Origin: Perilla frutescens
Taxonomy: Eukaryota > Streptophyta > Magnoliopsida > Lamiales > Lamiaceae
Direction: 5' to 3'
Length of the DNA stretch: 64,000 nucleotides
Assembly: GCA_026008535.1 (NCBI GenBank)
Contig: BRKX01000004.1
Span: forward strand, 56,862,501-56,926,500
Shown: positions 34,191 through 46,800 of the stretch, piece by piece
Numbering within the stretch: the stretch's first letter is position 1
Layout: each line of letters begins with the position of its first letter
Position numbers and translations under genes: made by a program
Notes under the pieces: generated by a model
Database searches by the model: none
What the model was told of the DNA's origin: nothing
Seen by the model: only the letters and a program-made list of their open reading frames with translations

Positions 34191-35839
34191 ATGGTGCAAA
34201 CACGTAGGAGACGAAAAACGGGGGGAGCCCGAAGACAGCTCATGGATGAAGACGAGTTCCAAGATGAGGAGGTGCTCGACTTGTCCGAAGATGAGGAACA
34301 AGAGGACGATGAGGAACTTGAGAACGAAGAAGATGAGGAGCAAGAGGATGCCGAGCCTAACAACAATTGCGCCCTCATGCCCCCTCTTAATATGGGGGCC
34401 AATGACCCCGCTATGGTGATGTCTACTTGGAGGAGTATGAACATAGGAAGAGGTGGTTGAAGTTAGCTAGAGGTTTTCAAGTGGCCGTTACTCGATTTCT
34501 GGATGCTAACACAACAAGGAAATTGGGGATTCATGAGAGTGTGGTCGGGCTCTTACGACGAATTGGTTGGATGGATGTCTTGGGGGAGAATGATTAGAAA
34601 ACATACCCCGTGCTTGTCCGTGAGTTTCTGTCCACCTTGAAGGTGAAGCAGACTCCATCCCGAGGGCCTGTCTCTTGCACTTTCCGACTTGCAAATAAAG
34701 ACTGGAGGTTCACTGTGGAGCGCCTCAACACAATGTTTCAAACCCCAACTAATGGGACCTTCCACCCTCACCCATCCTTCCGCTTCGATGATTTCCATGA
34801 CTGTGTGGTGGAAGCGAACCCAAACTGTCTACATTATGACTCGAGCAAGACCAAGGCCTCCCATTTGCTCAATCCTGTCTTCCGGTATATGCAGAAGCTT
34901 CTATCTTCTACTGTGCTTGCCCGCCAAGAGAATAGTGGACTTCGGACACAAGAGCTCTATATCCTTTGGTGTATGCTCAATGCTATCCCGGTGAACTTTG
35001 CCGCACATTTTCTCGTGCAATGTCAGAGGCAAACAAACTCCAGGACGGGTACTCTTTGTGTGGGGGGCTTGATCACCCCAATTGCAGCCATGTTGGACAT
35101 CGACTTGTCCAACTATCAATCTTGCCCCGGATCTCGAGCCCTCAACATGGAGCACCTCCGGAATGCTAAGTTTGTCAACTCCGTATCCACCCCATTTGAT
35201 TTCCTCTTGACCAACAAGCGTCAGTTCCCGCTTCCAAATCCAGCTTTGACCAATGTCTCCACTTTTGATGAAAAGGAGAATTGGATGATGGATACACCGG
35301 CCCATCTTGCATTGATTACCACCACTGGAGGCACACCACGGAGGACACCGTGGACGAATGATGCTGGTGGGTCCACGTCACATGCTCAGCCGAGAGGAAG
35401 CCGCAGAACTAGGGAGGATGTTCAAGATGACCGCTTTGGCATTCTGGAGAACCTCATGCACGACATGACGGCTAACATGGGCACTATGCGGGTGGATATG
35501 AATTCCCAATTTAGAGAATGGCGGTCCGAGGTCGATACTCGTTTGACAGGGATGCAGGAGAGTTTTGATGCTCACTTCACAGGTTTGGAGGAGGAGATCG
35601 GGACTCGTTTTACTGGTATAAGTGCTGAGATTCAAGGCCTGCAGGGAAGCTTCACTACCTTCCAGTCGAGCATGGAGAGCATGATGGGCCAGTGGAGTGG
35701 ACAGGGAGCATCACATCAGCGACCACCACAGATGCCACCATATCAGCACTACCCTCCGTACCCCTACCCTCCATACCCGTATCCACCGTATCAGCCGCCA
35801 TCAGATTCCACCCCACGCCGCCCTCCTGCTGATGAGTGA
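34191..35839 (+). pseudogene. Athila-type second ORF (post-integrase), one frameshift and one stop
   Basis: The frame opens at ATG 34191 with a basic stretch (MVQTRRRRK), then an acidic Glu/Asp-rich segment (about residues 17-65). A shift to the second frame occurs near 34,410-34,435, and a TAG stop sits at about 34,597. The rest is open for 400+ codons: a conserved-looking globular part with REFLSTLKVK and FRLANKDWRF motifs, a Met/Gln/Phe-rich region with coiled-coil character (about 35,460-35,700), and a Pro/Tyr-rich tail (PPYPYPPYPYPPY). Athila-type elements carry an ORF here, variously called env-like or ORF-1. No signal peptide or transmembrane segment is evident, so an envelope role is not supported. 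The function is unknown. Confidence 0.7.
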
Positions 35840-37349
35840 TAGAGTCTGCCCCTCGATTTCGGTCCCACTATCTTTCCACTCAAACTTGTCCTTCCTTTGG
35901 AATGGAACAAGTTTGGGGGAGGGGGTATGAAGTGGTGACCGGTAATCACCCTCTATCTTTCTTTATTTCATTTATCTGAACATTTGGGATGACTGTTATT
36001 AGGATTTAATATTTGGATTTAGTATGTTATGTTGGTTTGTCCGGATTTATTTGGTTTCTAGGATCATTTCTATTTTATATATTTGGGTCTGTAATAGTAA
36101 ATGCTTGGATTAGGCTTTAATCGTGTGTGGTAATCTTTTTCCTGCTTGAGCTTGTGTTTGTCTTGCTTAATATGGTGACGGAAATAGGGAAAGATAGATA
36201 TGGAAATCATGTCGAGCCTATGATGATTCTCTTCATATATGTGATTGTGCAAGAATGTTGAAAAATGCATGCATAAGAAGGGTGTTAAGCCGAAATATCA
36301 TTTGAGTTAAAAATCGTGGAAATTTGGCCTAATCTCCAGCCACTTATGAGATTTGGGCCTATTTTGTTCTTTCATGTGTGATTCGTCAATGATATTTGCA
36401 TCTCTAGAACTTGCTTCATAACTTTCATGTATTCTATTTGTGCTTAAGAACTTGAAGATGACCTAAGGCGGTTTTTGTCAAAGAATTTTGAGCCTTATCT
36501 ATTCATTCCTTTGAAATTTATCCTTGTTAGCCCCGTTGAGCCTTTGGTGATTGATTTTTGTTGAATAGCCCGGGATAGAGGGAATTTAAGGAATAAAGGG
36601 ATTATTGTTTCAAAAATCGTGGGAAGCAAAATTCGGATATAAAAAATGTGAAACAAGTTTCAAAGCCTAGAAGTGTGGAATTCAAAACTTTTCCCTTGAA
36701 ATGAAAAACAAAATGGAAATCTCTAGAGTCGTGATGTTGAATTGAATTGAAAAAATAATAATATGAATTTCATGCCGACTTTAGTTTCTTGTGGAAGAAT
36801 GTGTGAACCAATGTCTTAGGGGGAATGAATTAAAAGGAAAAGAAGAGGCTAAGGATTATCCGTCTTTTGCTTAAGCTTGCTCATTTTATGCGACATGGGT
36901 AGAAGAGAACTTTTAGTTTTACTAGGTTTGGAATACTAGTAGGATGTGGGAAAGGACTTGGAATCACTCTTACCTAAAAATTTCCCTACCCGTCCAAAGA
37001 GCCGAACGCTATAACCCTAAAGACCTATGTGAATCTTGTTTAAAGCACATTGGTGAATCATGTTGAGTTATTTTGCAAGCTTATGGTGGTATGCTTTTAT
37101 TACTTGATGTTGAGTGAAAATTTGTCCCTTATATCCATGTGTGAGGATCGTTGTGATAAAAAATCACTCTTCAAGTATGAGTGGTCATTTTTCTCATGAT
37201 TGTTAATCTTATGATATGAAGCTTTGATCTTGTTCTTTGCATGAGGATTGTTGATTAAAAAGGACTGAGGCATTCGTGGTTATGTGTTTCCTTCTTGTCT
37301 TGATCTTTCCTTGTTCTTTCCAAATGCTTGTTTGAGGACAAACAAGAGT
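35840..37349 (+). other. Athila-like 3' non-coding region
   Basis: About 1.5 kb without a coding frame between the second ORF and the 3' LTR. It includes a second polypurine tract (35907-35925). No other feature seen. Confidence 0.6.
35907..35925 (+). promoter_or_regulatory. Second polypurine-tract-like sequence
   Basis: CAAGTTTGGGGGAGGGGG is nearly identical to the polypurine tract next to the 3' LTR (CAAGTTTGGGGGAG) and lies just after the second ORF stop. Confidence 0.5.
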
Positions 37350-37365
37350 TCAAGTTTGGGGGAGT
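37350..37365 (+). promoter_or_regulatory. Polypurine tract of the Athila-like element
   Basis: CAAGTTTGGGGGAGT directly precedes the TGACATG start of the 3' LTR. Confidence 0.85.
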
Positions 37366-38742
37366 TGACATGCTCGAATTTTAGTCCTAATCCGAGCATT
37401 GTTTCGTATGTTTTTATTTTGTTTTAGTTTGTTTAGTAATCATTTAGAGTAATATTAGTCGTTAATTAGAATAAGTGTTACTAACACAGTTAATTTAGAA
37501 AACAGGTTTAAAATGAGCAACCCGGGACTCACGGATCGAAGTGCGCATCGAAAGGGACCCGAAAGCTGGATCGGACGGGCGAGAAAGCACGAAGACCGAG
37601 TCAGAACCGGGAGGTAGGGCAGGGCCTGCAACGCGGCGCGACCCAGAGCCTGGGGCGTGACCCGCGGCTCGACGTCCGAGGCATGAATTCAACCACCTGC
37701 AATGCGGCGCGACCCAGGCCCGGGCCAGCTCGGGTCGCGCCTCACCCCACGCGGCGCGAGCCAGGGGCGCGACCGGCCCCGTGTCGCGCCCCTGTGTCTT
37801 GTTTTCGGGAATATCCGAATTTTTGTCCCATTTTTGCTATGATAGTATAAAAGCCATCCTTAGTTCGAAAAATGAGGGGAGACTTTTGATTTTTTGCCAA
37901 TTTTAGAGTAAGAAAGAGTGGAGAGCTTGGTGTATGGAAGATTCAAGAAGTTCTTGAAGTTTTTGAAGATCTATATTCAAGTTTTTGGGTTTCTTCTCCT
38001 TCTCTACTATGTTTATCTTTTATGTGATGTTTTTCTCTATTGTTGATTTGGTGATGGATTTGTAAATTAAACATGGGTTATTGCTTAATCTTCCCCTTCT
38101 TCCCATGAATCATGGTTTATTTGCTTTTATTCTTTGATTGGCCATCTTAGGATAGAACTTGGTGCATAATCGAGTTCGAGAGAATCTATTATGCATGGGT
38201 AAATGATTTATGGTTTCAATTTTGCATTAAATCGAGAGATTAATGTTTAATTGATGTTTGTTGATTGATTGTGCTTGATTAGATTAAATTACAATTTAGC
38301 CCTAGAGATAGGGGAATTGAGTTTAATTGAAAGGTCTTAGTTGCTCGAGAGAGGGCTTCGACTAAATTTGATATCAATTGTTGTTTGGGGAGATTATGCA
38401 TGAATCCATTGTTTAATGAATAAATTTTCACTAATGAGCAATGCCCTAGAGCCATTATTTCTCATTGAGATTTTTATTAAGCTTTTACTCTCTTTTATTC
38501 CTTTTGTGTTGCTATTTTCTATTTAATATTGCAAATCTTGTTTTTCTAGTTAATCCTCCAACAAAATTTCGAATGGTTTGACTAGTGAAAATGTTCGATG
38601 TGATGATACTTGTAGACTCGTTTATGCATTTAGTTTCCCGTGTTCGAGCCGGTCTCCTATGTTCCGTATGTTCACTTGCATAATTGAGATTTGGTAAATT
38701 AAAGCTTGTGTTGATAATCGTTGTGAAAGAAAAATCTCATCA
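37366..38742 (+). repeat. 3' LTR of the Athila-like element
   Basis: 1,377 bp, TG...CA, followed by target duplication TATTT (38743-38747) and then the rest of the copia LTR. Lacks the block of about 50 bp present in the 5' LTR near 26,450. Confidence 0.93.
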
Positions 38743-39547
38743 TATTTTTATTCCACTAAAGAAATAACACTGACCTACCAATTTAATACATTTTACTCAA
38801 TGCATTCTTCTTTAGTTCAGCCATTCCCCATGTTTAAGATATAATGTCCATTAATTAATTATATAGGCTCTGACAGCTATAATTAATTAATCTTTCCATT
38901 CCTAGAGCAGTACCACACAAGCTTTACCATGTACGGAATATCACCTGCAGGGTTTCACATGTACTTGTGTTTACTCAAGGGGACATCATCAACCTGGCGC
39001 ACTAGGAAAAGGTGACCTAACACAGTGCACGACCCACATGTGTGAATATGTTACTGCCCAAAATATCGAGATTATTGACTCTATCAAGAATCTCATCCAT
39101 TGATAAATCAAAATAATAATCATAACATACACATGTCCACCACTGTGTAAGGCTCAAGAACCCGAGCTCTGTGGATCTTTATTCTCTCCCTTTAGGGTCA
39201 GACCAGATAATAGTATCCTGTCACGATCCTCCTCAATTCACACATTAGTATATTAGTTAGTCGAGATAAACTAACTATCAGATTATTCTACAGTCTGCAA
39301 TGGTTGGTTCAGGACCATCTAGACTGCGAGCCTTTTAATACTTTGCAAGGGACCCGATGATATGATCTTCACTGTGTATTTACCCACACCATATCATCTA
39401 CAATGCAAGTATAAATAAACATGCATATATAAACGAATAGCTAAATAAATAGATGCACAAACAGTGACTGCAATAATAATCAATCTATATCGCCAAAACC
39501 ATTGTTAACAGTATACAAAGATAAGCTTTCAGTATACAATACTAACA
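38743..39547 (-). repeat. 5' LTR of the first copia element, part 2
   Basis: Continues the LTR broken at 25,789 and ends CTAACA followed by GAAAT, the copia target duplication. Sequence matches 15,265-16,076 of the left LTR, with small indels. Confidence 0.92.
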
Positions 39548-39707
39548 GAAATAATAATCATGCACTTCATTGCGGTCGGTTATTCATACACAACAGAGAT
39601 TGTTCAACATACTGAGTACTATCATCTAGCTTGAGTGATAGCTTGAAGTCAGCCTGTGAATGTACAATACATTTCGTTGTGCTAGGTGAAGTGAAGATTC
39701 AAGATCA
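39548..39707. repeat. Right half of the unclassified repeat split by the copia element
   Basis: Joins to 14,635 when the copia element is removed. No gene seen. Confidence 0.4.
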
Positions 39708-40490
39708 ATAATGTTCATTGCATGTACATCCTTTGTCTAGATTGTTCTTCCAAGATCGATGAAGCTGTTCAAGGTTTCCAACCAAGAAGAGATTCAAAGA
39801 TCATTCTAGAAGATGTCTTTTCCAGCTTGATAAGCACGGGATTGAAGACAAAGACAGAGCTCTAAAGATGGAAGAAATCTGAACTTGGATTTTCTTAGGT
39901 CTCGGATCCAACAAGGAAAGTTTCCTTATTCATTTCAAGATTAGGATTAGGACATTTGTTCCTTTGTTAAAGCTATATTACTCATCTATAAATAAGTCTG
40001 GAATACAGACCAGTTGAGACACACCGAATAGAAAAATTGCATTGATTATTTCAAGAGCTCTAACTGTTTTGAGCCACTTAGTTTCGGTTGTGAAGTGTAG
40101 ACTAGAGTTTAGTGTTCTAGTCATTATGTATTGAAACACTTTTCATACACTATCTAAAAGAGACTCTGAAGAGATTTCATATGGGAACTAGATAGGTTAG
40201 ATATCTAAGTTGTGAGGGGATCTCATAATTCAATTCAACGAAAGAGGGTCGACGGATAGAAAGGGTTTCGAGTGATGAGAGATCAGCTGCGAGTAATAAC
40301 CTAAGTAAACGTGACACCGGAGTAGCGAATTATTTTCCACGGGCTTGACAAGTCCCCCTGAAGTAGATGATCAGTTGATCGAACAGGGTTACCAATCTCT
40401 TGTGTGCTTTACATTCTGCAAATTACATTAAGTTCACACTAACATTCATGAACATTATTGTGAACTTTATCCTATAATGTTCGTGAACTT
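39708..40490 (+). mobile_element. LTR-like repeat, same family as 5676-6436
   Basis: Order and blocks match the reverse complement of 5676-6436, including AACAAGGAAAGTTTCCTT, a TATAAATA box (about 39,990) and CAGTTGATCGAACAGGGTTA. The sequence downstream of the TATA box is non-coding. Probably a solo LTR, but the ends and target duplication were not resolved. Confidence 0.5.
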
Positions 40491-40499
40491 TTGAGAGAA

Positions 40500-41513
40500 C
40501 ATTCGCAGACAGATATAGATCACACGGGGTGTGCACTTTCAAACCCTAAGTGCTAAAAGATGATGATAGCCTTTGATGAATTATGGAGACGAATTCAGTG
40601 GAATCATCTTTTAAGAAATACACCAATCAACATACATAAGCGAAAATAGACCACAACTAATACCATCAAACTGAGTGTATTGATACTTCAGCTCAACACA
40701 CTCAAAATACATCTTTGTCTCGATCATGTTTTTATTTTCTATTTAAAAATAAATAAATCTAAAGAATCCTTATCATCACCAAATTTGTATGTTTATTCTC
40801 TTGTCCAATTTATAACTAAATAAATCCAACAACCCTTCAAATAAATCAAAATCTATCATTAAATTCAACTAAATTATAATTAATAACCAAATAAATCCAA
40901 AATACATAAATGAGATACCAAATAAATCCAACTTTTTAACTAATAGACGTAATACAATACAAAAAGTATGATATTTTAAAAAAATTACAATTAGAGCAAT
41001 TTAGAACACAAAAACTAAAAAAATTAATGTGTTACACGATGGATCTAGCGTGTAACACATTGGGTCTAGCATGTAACACGATAATTTTTGTTTTCCCTCA
41101 ATGATGGACAACCATTAACAACAATGAAACTTGAACAAAATTGGACAAATTCACAATTACTTATCCATCAATTAACTACATAATTGAACAAAATTGGATT
41201 AATTAACAAAAAAATCCAAGAATTGATTGAAAGAAACCTGTTGAATTTCCTTCATCGGCGGCGGCGGCGGGTTGTTCTCGTTAGCAATGCTTTTTGCGGG
41301 TTCTCGACGACGGCGTTGTACCCTGCTCTAGATCGATGGTTGGGGAAGAGTTATTCTCAGCGGCAGCATTGTAGCTGCTCTAGATCAATGACGGCGGAGC
41401 GGATGTTCTCGGCGGCATGTAGTGCGTGTTACACGGATCTTCCTCTCATTTGCTGTCAGACCATTTCGTATTGTAAGTGTTACACAACTCTCATTTGTTT
41501 GAAAGTTTGAAAA
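40500..41513. repeat. Old repeat with GTGTTACAC motifs, left half (continues at 50,699)
   Basis: The palindrome-like word GTGTTACAC and its reverse forms recur at about 41,030, 41,053, 41,070, 41,430 and 41,480. A GC-rich patch (about 41,250-41,420) contains two or three copies of a unit with TTCTC...GCGGC...GCTCTAGATC-ATG. Related GTGTTAC words resume right after the inserted gypsy LTR (50,709-50,790), which supports one host repeat split by the insertion. The 108-codon frame at 41,184 lies in this repeat and has no recognisable domain. Confidence 0.45.
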
Positions 41514-41756
41514 TGTGATGCCCCAAAATTTCATAAATATAAATATCTCATTTATTCCATAATAGAGTTTAATACATCAGAAGTAATATTAAAATAAAAT
41601 AATATTTATTTGATCTGGACCATCACTCCTTCTCGATGTCACCGCCCAAACTTCCATAGCCTGAAAAATAAATAGTTTTAGGGTGAATTTTATTAACTCA
41701 GTAGGGTTCACATTTATCCAAATGATATAAATACATAACATAACAAGTCATCATAG

Positions 41757-41905
41757 CATAAAGCCCGTGGGCCGTCACATCATAATCTGGAGGGTGTCAT
41801 CAACAAACATCAAGCCTGTAGGCTATAATAAATTACCCAGAGGGTGTCATCATAAACATAAAGCCCGTAAGCCATCATCAAGTAATCCGAAGGGTGTCAT
41901 CAATA
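41757..41905. repeat. Three-copy tandem repeat inside the gypsy solo LTR
   Basis: Units of about 50-60 bp share CATAAAGCC-GT-GGC followed by AGGGTGTCATCA. The related LTR at 62.8 kb has only a single diverged version (about 62,760-62,840). Confidence 0.6.
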
Positions 41906-42790
41906 GCACCTGCATATCATATACAAGCATAATAGGGATAAATGCACTTTAACTTCAACATCAGATCCCCACCTTTACTTGACTTTAAAACTTGATTGAA
42001 AAATGAACTTAGTTAAATCCGTGTGCGCCGCCTATCATTTAATATAAAATAATAATTATCAATAAAATAATATAATTTTGGAGTTGTGAAATAAATATGA
42101 ATGCATGAATTATTTTCTAAGCCCATCACCCTCCTAAAACAATTTACCAATCACATTTAATTAAAAACCCAACTACTTGGCCCAATAATATTCCTCCTAG
42201 CCCACCATGTTAAATTATTTAAGATGGCATTCTCTTCCCCATCTCTCTAATATCACTCTCCCCCTCGCCCTCCCCCTCCTCCCTCAATTCTCTTAAACCC
42301 ACTTCTTTTTATCTCTCTATCAACTCTTTTCGCGCCACTTCCCCGAGCACCACAACAACTCCCATTTTCCTTCTTCATCTCTGCCGCCTACGATGTCATG
42401 GACGACCAGTGCTGCAAATACCACAATTGAGATCCTATCGCCACCACTACTGCACGCGGGGATAACCAGTAGCCTTCACCGAGTCATCTTCTGCTGCAGC
42501 CAGCTCCACCTCTGCAGCAACCGCCATCATTGTAGCCACTACCCATAATCTCACTCCCCCCCCCCATTTTCTTATTGATATGTCTATACTTTGAAAATAT
42601 GCACATGAAATACATTTAGACAGAAAATGAAGCTTTCTGCTTTGCTTGAGATATTTAATGAGTTTTGTCGTATGATTTTGTGAATGAAGAGAATTCTATT
42701 TATATTGATGATTTTCATTTGGAAAAGGTAAGGATGAATCAATTTACTACAAACTTGTGCGATTTGACTTAATTTGTGCACAATTGTAAT

Positions 42791-43312
42791 TGTTAGGGAT
42801 CTGTACAGCTTACAATCGCTACCAACTAAAACAAATGATTCCAGCAAGAGACTGAAAGTTACAGAGAGAACCCTAATCTAGAAACAAAGTCTTCAATGGC
42901 TCAGAACTAGAACATATTGATCTTCTCCAACAAGCCGAGATTCCCACAGAGTTGACCACGGCGGCACAGACCTCAGAGCACCAATGAACTGTGTTGAGTT
43001 GCACCATTTTCTGAACCCCCTCACTCATAGAGAATGAAGCTCACCACTCAGAAGGGAGAATGCAAAAGAGAAGGAAGAAGAAACACACGAAGCTGAGCAC
43101 AGTAACTGTTTGAGTTCTTTTCTCCCCCTCTCTAGCAAACCCTAGTCGTTCACACACTTAAATGAGATCTGTGTGTGAATCGGAATGAGATACCAAATAA
43201 ATAGGTTGGTGGCTTAGGGTTCAGAGGAATGGACCATCTCAATGAGCCAGGTGGTCTAGGCCCAATGCTCGAATAATTAGAAGCCCAGTATTAAATGGGC
43301 CATATTCTAACA
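42791..43312 (-). repeat. 3' LTR of the second copia element
   Basis: 522 bp. Pairs with 49832-50345, sharing GGATCTGTACAG-TTACAATC, CCTTCAATGGCTC-like and TTAAATGGGCCATATTCTAACA blocks. Followed by the minus-strand polypurine tract GGTGGAGAA (about 43313-43325). Confidence 0.92.
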
Positions 43313-43325
43313 TTCTCCACCTTAC
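43313..43325 (-). promoter_or_regulatory. Polypurine tract of the second copia element
   Basis: AAGGTGGAGAA on the minus strand, directly before the 3' LTR. Confidence 0.75.
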
Positions 43326-43831
43326 CACATTTGGGATCATTCACTAATGGAGGAGTCTTGTTCATTTGTCATCATCGCCATTACCCCTATATAGACATCA
43401 CCAAGATAACTACAACTGGGGTTGACCAAACACATAGTCTTGGTCTTGCTTTAACACAAAGTCAAAATCAGATGTAACTAACCAAAGAAAATAATCGGTT
43501 AATCACCTTTGTTCACATTACTTCAATCACAACAATAATCACAAAACGTACACAAAGTAAGCAGTGACTTATCACCATAAAAGAAGTAATCTCTCTCCTT
43601 GTCTAATATAGGAGATGGAACTTCAACAATAATTACAACCTCAAGACTCACACACAGTAGGTGAGAGATTTCAGATTATTGTTCGAGCCCATCTTCCATA
43701 TTAGAGAAGGATTACCTGCAAAAAAAAACTAACCAAGATCAAAATTAAGAATTTTCATGCTGGAAACATGCTTTTCAAGAGGAAGACACTTAGTCCCCAT
43801 ATCAGTAGGGTTCAAATCAGTATGGATCTTT

Positions 43832-46800
43832 TCAAGACAAACAAATTTTTTTATCTACAACATCTCTAATGAAATGGAACCTCACATTAATATGCTTAGT
43901 TCTGTCATGGAATACATGATTCTTACACAACTGAATTGCAGACTGACTATCTGAATATACAGTGACCTTACCCTTTAGGAAACCTATTTCAGACATCACA
44001 CCTTTAAGACATATAGCCTCTTTCATACATTTAGTAATAGCAACATATTCATATTCAGTAGTAGATAAAACAACAATGTGTTGTAATTGAGACATCCAAC
44101 TTATGCAAGATCCACATAGAGTAAAGACATAGGATGTTGTAGACTTTCTATTATCTCTATCATTAGCATAGTTAGAATCCACATAACTAGATAAAACTTT
44201 CCCTTTATCATGCTTAGAGAAACAAAGCCCCACATTTATAGAATATTTCAACTACCTCATTAACAACTTAAGAGCTTCCCAATGGGGCATACCAGGGTTA
44301 GACATATACCTGCTAAGGCAGCTGACTGTATAAGCTATATCTGGCCTGGTACTTACCATAAGGTACATCACTGATCCTATTGCATTGGAGTAAGGTACCT
44401 TTCTCATAGCATTTATTTCAGAATCAGATTTAGGAAACTGATCCTTACTTAAGACAAAATAGGAAGCAAGTGGAATAGAGACAGATTTAGCATCAGACAT
44501 AGCAAATTTAGTCAATATCTTTTCAACATAACTTGACTGACTCAACACAAGTTTGTTATTCTTCCCATCCCTTATTATATTCATGCCAAGAATCTTCTTG
44601 GCATCCCCTAAATCCTTCATCTCAAAGTTATCACTAAGACATTTTTGTACATGTTTTACTATTTCATTACAGGGACTTACTAATAGCATATCATCTACAT
44701 ATATCAACAGAAACATAGTCACAGTGTTAACATCCTTAAAGTACATGCAATGGTCATATGCACTTCTAGAGAACTTTAAAGATTTCATGCAATTATCAAA
44801 TTTAATATTCCACTGCCTAGAGGACTGCTTTAAACCATACAAGGACATTCTTAACAAACACACATAGCCAGGTTTGGAACAGTCAACAAAACCTTCTGGT
44901 TGATTTATGTAGATAGGTTTATCCAAATCACCATGTAGAAATACAGTAGTAACATCCATTTTTTTCAATTCCCAATTATATTGAGCAACAAGAGCAAGCA
45001 TAATGTGCACAGTGGAAAACTTAACAATAGGAGCAAAAATTTCAGTATAATCCACTCCCTCCCTTTGAGTGAAACCTTTAGCTACCAACTTGGCCTTAAA
45101 TCTAACTGAATTTACTTCAGGTTTTACCTTGTAAAGCCATTTACAATCCACAACTGAACAATGGGTAGACTTAAGAACAAGCTCCTAAGTTTTGTTCATC
45201 TGCAAAGATCTCATTTCTTGTTCCATAGCAGCAAGCTACTTACCAGACTCATCACATTTCACTACTTGTTTATAAGTCTTAGGTTCATTGCTATCTAAAG
45301 ACTCATACACATTGTAAGCAAAATCAAATAAGTTGCAGTCAACATATCTTGTAGGTCTTACAACCGGTCTTCTAACTCTGTCCCTAGCAAGTTGATAATT
45401 TTGCAAGTTACCATGATCAGAGGATTCAGGATGAGATTCATGTTCAGATTCAGTTTCAGACACAACTCCTTGTTCAGAAGAAGAATGATCAATAGCAGAC
45501 ATATCATGCATATCATCAGAAGCATTAACAGTATCATTAGTGACATTCAAAGGAACAGGGGGAAACAAAACAGGTTGAGGTTCCACCTCAAAAGGAATAG
45601 TATAATAAGAAGAAGGATCAAATGCAGGCAAGTTGTCATGCAAACAAGGAAAATCAGTTTCATTAAACACAACATCCCTACTCACAATAGTTTTAAAACC
45701 AGGTTCTTCCCTAACCCACAGTCTATATCCTTTATCTCCTTCAGGATAACCTAGGAAGATACACTTTTTAAACCTAGGTTCAAGTTTATCACTCTTTAAG
45801 TGCATACATGCAGCACAACAAAACACTCAAATTAGAAATATCAACAAGTTTTCCTGTAAAGATAGATTCAGGGCATTGCCCCTTCAAATGGACATAGAGG
45901 GATCTATTAATCAAATAAGCAGCAGTGCACAAAGCTTCACCCCAAAATTTCTTAGAAAGCCCAGATAAAACTCCCCACCCTTTCTAATAAAGTTCTATTC
46001 ATGCGTTCTGCAACACCATTTTATTAAGGGGTATAAGACATAGTTTTATGTCTTTTAATACCAGAGTGATCACACAAAGAGTCAAGTGTTGGGATTTTCT
46101 CAAATTGTACCCCACAAGATCTATTTGGATGCCATTAATTCTAAGCTCATGTAAATCATAATTTAATGTGTGACATTAATTATCCTATGTTAAATTAACA
46201 TGCAAGTTTCAATTTCGAATCTATTGCAGTGGAAGAAAATAGAATCTATCAAAACGGTACTTACAATCGTTGTCGGGTTGTTCACGAGATAAAAGGACTA
46301 ATCCCGTTGTTGATGGAGATCACATGGATGATGAATTTCCTCTCCATGGTGTTCGAAATCTTTACAGCTCCATATTCTACTTCTTGATCTTCTGGTGTAT
46401 TCCCGGACCTTGTTTAGATGAAGGGTGGGCTGTAGACTACTAAACGGTTGTGAAAAACCTAGGGAAACAAGAGAGCTCGAGAGAGGGGCTGTATTGATGT
46501 TATTTTTCTTAATTATTTTCGTGCTCCCTTTCCCTTATTATAAGGGAAGGGGCAAAAATCAACTCCCCAAACCCTAATGGGTTTGGGCCTCCAACTCTTG
46601 TTCTATTCCCAATCCACTTAGGTCATATTGGGCTACAACAGGGATCTAGAAGAATATTAAATTGGCCTACTAATTTATTTAATTTCTAATATCCATGACA
46701 TGGATATAAATAAATAAATTAAGTACTAGTTTTATTCCACTAAAGAAATAATACCGACTTACCAATTTAATACATATTTGCGAATATGCTTTCTCATTTA

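Larger units (their letters stand above)
25790..38742 (+). mobile_element. Athila-like Ty3/gypsy retrotransposon (12.95 kb), nested in the copia 5' LTR
   Basis: LTRs (25790-27192 and 37366-38742) start TGACATGCTCGAA and end CTCATCA, and the 5-mer TATTT flanks the element on both sides. A primer-binding site of the GCGCCGTTGCCGGGGA type follows the 5' LTR, and a GGGGGAG polypurine tract precedes the 3' LTR. Gag-pol is gypsy order (gag, protease, RT, RNase H, integrase), followed by a 3-kb region with a second ORF as in Athila-type elements. Gag wording (NFELKPALMAMV) and second-ORF position support Athila. The LTRs are very similar by eye except for two indels, so it looks younger than its copia host, but its frames are broken. 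Confidence 0.93.
14636..39547 (-). mobile_element. Full-length degenerate Ty1/copia retrotransposon hosting a LINE and an Athila element
   Basis: Both ends are LTR ends flanked by the same 5-mer, GAAAT (14631-14635 and 39548-39552). The 3' LTR is on the left (14636-16076). The 5' LTR on the right is split by the Athila insertion (25162-25789 and 38743-39547). A primer-binding site complementary to initiator Met-tRNA, a polypurine tract and a copia-order polyprotein (gag, protease, integrase, RT, RNase H) are present. Removing the LINE (about 2.9 kb) and the Athila element (12.95 kb) leaves about 9 kb. Stops, frameshifts and LTR differences show it is old and immobile. The left terminus has TA instead of TG. 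Confidence 0.93.

Noticed and set aside
34145..34444. Ser-rich minus-strand frame over the Athila second ORF
   Set aside because: Antisense of the Glu/Asp-rich GAGGAAGAT tract. A composition artefact.
41184..41510. 108-codon frame with Arg-rich and Cys-rich parts
   Set aside because: Lies over a small internal repeat (GCTCTAGATC-ATG units) in the GTGTTACAC repeat. No recognisable domain, and the repeat structure explains the open frame.
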